Assembly: GCA_025331125.1 (NCBI GenBank)
Contig: JAOALB010000146.1
Location: 61,375-125,374 of the forward strand
Reading direction: 5' to 3'
DNA length: 64,000 bases
Source of the DNA: Mycogone perniciosa
Lineage: Eukaryota; Ascomycota; Sordariomycetes; Hypocreales; Hypocreaceae
A program made the position numbers and the translations under genes. Under the pieces are notes generated by a model that worked only from the letters and a program-made list of their open reading frames with translations, was not told where the DNA came from and ran no database searches. Each line of letters starts with the position of its first letter. The stretch's first letter is position 1. This document shows, piece after piece, positions 57,590 to 64,000 of the stretch.

Positions 57590-60500
57590 TAATATCCCCT
57601 TTTTATTAGTTTTATCTTTAAAACCTATTAGTTCTTTTATAAGTTTTATTTATTTATTCTCTTTACCTTTCCTATATTAACACTATAATAAATTATATTA
57701 TTAAACTTTGCGCTTATAAATCTAATAAGCGTGCCTTGCTTGCTTCTTTAATTCTTTTGAAAGGCAATCCCGCTAATATGCCTTACACTTTTTACTTTCG
57801 GAAGAAATTGGTCTGTTAAATAATAAGTAACTCTTTAAAGTATAGCGAATATATATATTAAGGCTGTTCCTGTAATAGGGTTCTAGTCGCTTTATTTTAT
57901 ATACTCCTCTCTTTCCTCTCCTCTATACCTTTCCATTAACTTCTCTAATTATATATATACTTAAGCAGCAGAAAAAGCTTAAGCTAGAAGAGGATAAAGT
58001 AAATAAAAAGCTAGAGGGTCTTTATTTTTATCTAGTAAAGCTTTAATTGCAGATTATAGCGGCCGCGGGGCATTTAAACTATATTTGGTATATTAAAAAG
58101 AAGGTATATAAGCGATATATTAAAGTTTTTAAATAGGGGCTGCAGGGTCTAAATAAAAAGGATAGTATACTGCCCTCTTTATTTATTTAAAAGGCAGAGG
58201 TAGTAATTAATCTTTAATCGCTAGGGGTGCCTATTAAGGTAAATTAGGCTTTTTAAGGCTTAGCGATAATTTTATAGACTTAAATCTTTTAGTTTTAGGG
58301 ACTAGTGAAACTGTTTAAGTTTATTTTTAGCGTTTAATAGGTGTTTAATAGGTTCCTAAAAGTTATATTCCTCTTTATAGTTTTTCTACTTAATTAAGTA
58401 TTAGCATTTATTATTTTTTGCTTTTATAGCCTTAACTTTTTTAACTTTATATTCTTTTTTAACTGCTAAAACTTTAATTAAGTCTATACTTAGTCTGTTT
58501 TTTAATTTATTTTATAATACTTTTTTAAATAGTAAAATATAAAATATTAAATAAATTTAAATACTGTCTAGTAGTATAAGTTTATAAGTAACTTTTAAAA
58601 TAACCTTTTTAATTAAATAAAGTCTAAGTTTCTTAAAATCTAATTTATTGCTTAATTATATTATTTTAATATTTATAGTCTTTTTCTTTAATAAATATTA
58701 ATATAAGTAAACTATATCTCTTTCTTTAAAGATTAGTCCGTTTAATTTATATTTATTAGTATACTTTTTTATTTTTTTTATATAAAGTAAAGGTATACCT
58801 ATATTTCTTTATATAACTGCTTTATATCTTTAGCTTTAATTTATACTTTATTAATATATAGGCTTTTCTTTAGCGCTTTATATATATTTAATGTAAAGCT
58901 ATAGTTAATGTATATAAAGCTAAGTCTAATTAATTTTAAAATATTACTATTATAGGATATTTATATAATTAATAACTTCTTTATTTAATTATTTTAATTA
59001 AAGTTAATATGACTTTTTAAATAGGCTTTAATAACCTAGTTAATGCATTTTATTTATTTATTTATTTATAGGTAGTATATAGTATTAAGCTTATAATTTA
59101 TATTTAACTAGTTTATAAATAGTTGCTAGAATTTAAATGTAAAGGTTAATCTTTAATTAGAAATAATTTTAACTGGAATTATATAGTTAACTGCAATAAA
59201 TTATAAAAATATATAAGTTAATATTTCTATATCTATTACTTTTTTATATAAAAGGAAATAAAAGTACTTAATAAATTAGTCTATAATTACTAAAATACTA
59301 TTATATTTAATTTTTATTTTTAATTTAATAAATAATAGTAGTTTAACAATAAAGTTTAATAAAATTAATTCTTATAGTTGCTTTAATACTATTAAAGGTT
59401 AGAGTTTGCTGTATAGTTTATATTTTGAGGTTTTAACTATTCTATAAGTTATATAGCGAGAAATAACTTTTTACATTACTTTTTTAAGCCTTTAAAACTT
59501 GAAATACCTTTTTTATTTATATATTTTGTAAATGCCTTTATATCTATATATTAGATATTAGTAGACTTCTATAATTATATTCTTTTAAAGTTTATTTAGG
59601 ATTTAGATCTTTTTATTTTATTATTAAATTCCTTTATTATTAAACTCTATATCTTTTAGGAATTTATTATTATTTTAAGTAATATAATACTCTTTAAGAT
59701 ATTAAAGTATAGTATTATCGCTAAATACTTTATATATAGCTTAAAGTGCTATTTATTAGTAATATCCTTTAAGGGTTTATTTTCAGATCTGCCTAGTATA
59801 CTTAATTTTTCCTTTATTATAGTAAGTTTATTTATTAAGTGTATTTATTTATCTATTTTTAGATCTTTTTTAATAGATTAAAATATAGTTAAATTCTAAA
59901 AGGTATTTTATATAGTGCATCTATCTTTTAAAGAGTTATTAAACTATCGCAAAGTATATAATATTCTTATAATTAATATATACTTTAACTTTATATATTC
60001 CTTTTAATAGGTAGTATTACTATTCTTTAAATATAAGAATAATAGCGAGGAATTCTTTATTATATATTGGATAGTTTAATTTTGCGCTATATAATACTTA
60101 AAAATAAAAGGCAATAAAGTATAGCTTACTGTTTTTATCCTTTTAATTAAATTAAGCTTTTACAGTAAAGTTAAAAGTATTTATTTTAACTTTTATTTTT
60201 TTAAATAGGTTAAATATAATAAATATAGGTTTTTCCGAGATAAGCTATTTAAGTTTATTAAAGGCATTTTATATATTTAATGCCTATAAAAACTTTTAAT
60301 TTTTTTTAATAAGTTTATAAAAAGTTTATGTAATACTTTTATAGCCTTTAATAAATTATTAATAATAGTTAATAAATTTTAAAAAGCTTTAAACTTCTTT
60401 AATTGTTATAGGTATAGGCTAGTCTTTTACTGCTTATACTTTTAATAGATTTATATAAATTTCTTTAAAGGTAATAATATACTTTAGGAAAATAACTTGC

Positions 60501-63500
60501 TATATATAGAATTTATATTTCTTTAATTCTATAAGTAATTTAATATTTTATAGTATTTATTATACTTTATAGATATATACTTTATATTCTTTAAAGGTAT
60601 TTAAAAAGATTAAGATATTATTTAAATAAATAATTATAAAGATATTAAAGTACTCTTTTAATATATTATTAATTATGTTTTAAAATATTATAGGGGTATT
60701 AATAAAACTAAAAGGTATAATTAAATATTTAAATAAGCTGTATTTAGTTTAAAATGCAGTTATTTATTTATATCCTTTTTTAATTTAAATAAAATTATAA
60801 GCGCCTTTAAGATTTAGCGCTATAAACTACTTTTTTTTATATAGTTTATTTTATAATTCTATAATTAATAGTAGTAGGGTTTTATTTTTAATAGTAGCTT
60901 TATTAAGCTGTTAATAGTTTATAATTAACTATAGTTTACCTCTTTTTTTTAATATAAATATAATAAAATAGCCTATTTTTAATAAAAAGGGTTAAATATA
61001 TCTTTTAGTTAATATATTATCTAAATAGTTATATAGGCTTTTAAGCTCCTTTTTATTTAGGTTATAAATCTTATAAAAGGTAGTGCTAATATTATCTTTA
61101 AGTTTAATTATATAGTTTTATTAACTGTATTTTAGTAGCTTTATATTAAATGTTTCTTTAAATAGCTTATTATACTTTTAGTATTTTTTAAGGATATTTT
61201 ATAGCTGTTCTAGTAATACTATTATTTTAAGGCTTTTTATTTTAAGTATTTTATTAATATTATTAAATACTTTTTATAAAAAGGCAATTATTTTTTAAAT
61301 TTATTTATCTTTTCTTTTACTTTATTTAAATTTTACTTTTAGGTAGATTATTTCTATAATTAAATTAAAGGTAGTTTTTTTGGTTTCTTTCTTTAATATA
61401 TTTAAAGGTTTTATATAGGATTTCTGCCTTATAGCTAAGGCCTTTTCAATAGTTCTAGTCGCTAAAAAAGCTTTATTATCGCGCTAATAAAACTAGCTGT
61501 TTTCCCAGTTAATATTAAAGTTATTGCATTTTAATTAAAAATAACTAAAAATAATATTATACTTATTAATATTTACTATATTGCAAAAAACTACTTTTTT
61601 ATATTTAGCGATTTTAAGTTTAAAATAATTAGTCTTTCACTTAATTTATCTATTATTATATATAAAGGCTCCTCTTTCTACTTAATAAAGTTAATATAGT
61701 TTAGTTTTCTCTTTTTAAAGTAATTATAAGCGATTTATAATTATAAGTGCAATAAAATTACTTATTACTCTGCTATTTATTAATATATATAGCTAATATC
61801 CTTTAATTATTATCTTTAATTTAAAATATAGTAAATCTTTATTATTACTTTTATTATTTAATATTTTAAAAGATATAATTTATTAATTATTACTTTATAG
61901 CCTTTTTACAGGTAATATTAATTATTTTTTAATTCTTTTCTTTTTATATAAATTTCGCAATTAGTTAAGGTTCCTTAAAGTAAATATTACCTTCTTTTAT
62001 TATAGGCAGTTCCTTTATAGGTAATAAAGTTAAACTAGTTTTAATATAGCTCCTTTATAATTTAATTAATCTCTCTATCTTTTAAAGTAGGTTTATACTT
62101 TATATACATTTATATTTACTACTTTTAAAGTTTTTTTTATAGGTAAGTAATATATTTATCCTTTTAATAGTATATATAGTCCAGTAATAAATATAAAGTA
62201 CTATTAACTTATTATAAATGCTAGTCTTATAATTTACTTTACTTATATATAATACACTTTAAATTATTATATTTTAAATAGTATTATCGATTATATTTAA
62301 ACCTTTTATTATAATAAAAGTACTATTTTATTAATTTCTTTTAGCGGTAGATATAGTATCCTTTAAACTTATATCCTTTAAGTCTTTATAGCTAATAATA
62401 TTCCTTTAAGGTTTTAGTATTTAATTTAATAATAATAATTTTAAAGTTTTAATACTATATAGTTATAATTTATTTTTTAAAAGTATTATAATCCTATACC
62501 TATTCTATAAAGTAAAACAGGATTTTAACTAGAAATATATTATATTTTACTTTTTTATAGAAGTATACTATATACCTATATATAATATAAATAACCTAGG
62601 ATATAGTATAATACTTTTTATAAATAAAGTTATTTACAGTATAGTCTCTTTATATATAAAAATATATAAGTTTTTTATATATAGCTAAAGCAATTAAAAT
62701 AGCTTTAACAGCTATTTTATTATTAGCTTTATTTTATATATAAAGCTATTTATATAGGTATAGGTTTATTCTGTTTTGCTATATACTTATAATAACTCTT
62801 TTAATTAAGTTCTAGTAATATTTATTTAATTTTCCTTTAAGGTTACTGTTTATAAATAGTATATTTTCTAGTTTTAAAGGTATAGTATTATATAGTAATA
62901 GTCTATATTATAAAAGGTTATTTTTATCTTTATTATTAAAATTACTACTGCTAGTCTATTTTTTATTATCTGCAGTAATTTAATTAAAATATTAATAATT
63001 AATTATAGCAATTATTTATCTTTTTAAAATACTATTATTCCTATTTAACTCTTTATAGTTAAAGTTTAGGTTTTATTTTATTAAACTATTTAAATATAGT
63101 AAATACTTATTTATTTTCTCTTCTTTAAAAATATCTTTAAAAGTTAAAGATTTAAATCTTAACTAGTATTTTTTTTAGTTTATTATAAATATTTTTCTAA
63201 ATTGTTTTAAGTACTATCCGCTTCTATCTTTACTAGATTTATAAATAGGGCAGCTATTATTATAGTATATAGTCCAGTTAAATAATATATAATTAATAGT
63301 TTTCGAAACTATATTAACCTTTTATTTAAGTTTTAGTGTAAGCTTTTAAAGTTTATTAATTCTTAGTTTTTATAAAGAAATAAATAATCTTTACTTTTCT
63401 TTTTTAAATAGCATTTAAATCTATTTAACTAAATTTCCTATTATTAAAGCTAGCGATATATTTTTATTGCTTTTTACTTTAGTTTATATATCTTTAATAC

Positions 63501-63870
63501 TTATAAATTTATCTAAACTATTATTATCCTTTCTTTATATTTAAATAAAGCTTATAAAGTAAATTATCTGTATTTATATATTTTTTAATAAACTTAATAA
63601 TACCTTTATTGCAAAAGAATTTATAAACTTCCCTTTTAACTTTTAGTTTAAGTCTATTATAAAAGCGTTTAATAAAAGTAAAGTTTCTTTATTTAACTTT
63701 AAAAGTATAATTCTTAAAGTAGATAGTATAGTTAAAGTATTTTCCCGTTTAAATTAAGTTTATAAATTTATTTTCTGCAATATATTCTTTACTAATATTA
63801 TTAAAAATATTCTTTAGTTTTTCTTTAAATCGATTATAGCTAGCGAATATAAGCTATATTTACTTATTAG
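57203..63870 (-). mobile_element. Second RIP-inactivated Gypsy element, interrupted on the right
   Basis: An LTR at 57203-57589 is followed by an interior colinear with 2250-7440 of the first element; for example, the stretches after GTTATATTCCT at about 2251 and 58362 correspond. The reverse-transcriptase region on the minus strand lies around 60600-60840. No frame survives. At 63870 the homology stops where an oppositely oriented LTR begins. Confidence 0.8.
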
Positions 63871-64000
63871 TGTCACGACCCGACCAGGCCAAGGCCCGGG
63901 TCCGGAAGAATATCGGAACGACAGGCCAATAAGAACATGATCACTAGGGTACGTACCGAATCACTGATGATTAGGGACGTATGTAAGTGATCACGAACCT
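63871..64000 (+). mobile_element. Start of a nested LTR element, opposite orientation, cut by the window end
   Basis: TGTCACGACCCGACCAGGCC begins abruptly inside RIP-mutated DNA and is the reverse complement of the end of the LTR at 8064-8439. GC content is normal. Expected target duplication on the left would be ATTAG; the right side is outside the window. Confidence 0.8.

Noticed and set aside
1..64000. tRNA, rRNA or CRISPR features
   Set aside because: No cloverleaf with a recognisable A/B box, no rRNA-like conserved block and no regularly spaced direct-repeat array was found on either strand by eye.

Overview
The window comes from a filamentous ascomycete, most likely Eurotiales (Aspergillus/Penicillium type). 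The genes carry many 47-90 nt introns with GT..AG ends. There is a Zn2Cys6 regulator, a DMATS prenyltransferase and a scatter of TACGGAGTA palindromes. The two flanks are extremely AT-rich and carry the C-to-T decay of repeat-induced point mutation (RIP). All functions are read from motifs by eye; no database search was run.

Layout. 1-9.2 kb is RIP-degraded DNA holding a structurally complete Ty3/Gypsy retrotransposon (1106-8439, two 376-bp LTRs, TTTAC target duplication, coding strand minus). 9.7-33.1 kb is a dense island of secondary-metabolism-type genes: P-loop sulfotransferase, HpcH/HpaI aldolase, DMATS prenyltransferase, FAD monooxygenase 1, HisC-like aminotransferase, FAD monooxygenase 2, UDP-glycosyltransferase, medium-chain reductase, acyl-CoA-dehydrogenase-fold flavin monooxygenase, cytochrome P450 and a zeta-class GST. 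34.4-41.5 kb is a gene-poor stretch with small secreted-protein genes (one intact, one uncertain, two broken paralogues), a hAT-type MITE and an LTR remnant. 42.3-47.7 kb holds a Zn2Cys6 regulator, an isochorismatase-fold hydrolase and a DUF829 alpha/beta-hydrolase. 53.1-54.2 kb holds an Rds1-like secreted protein. From about 54.9 kb RIP-degraded repeats return: solo LTRs, a second Gypsy copy and a nested inverted LTR that runs off the window.

How the genes may work together. There is no PKS, NRPS or terpene cyclase in the window. The only scaffold-building enzymes are the prenyltransferase, the aldolase and the aminotransferase, surrounded by four oxygenases, a reductase and two conjugating enzymes (sulfate and sugar). 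This fits either a small prenylated, amino-acid-derived metabolite pathway or half of a split cluster. The HisC copy may supply a precursor or serve as a resistant duplicate of a histidine-pathway enzyme. These roles are inference.

The roughly 45-kb island is bracketed by two direct copies of one ~300-bp repeat (9155-9449 and 54781-55481). RIP starts or stops inside each of these copies. A solo LTR without RIP sits inside the RIP-mutated right copy, giving a relative order of events.
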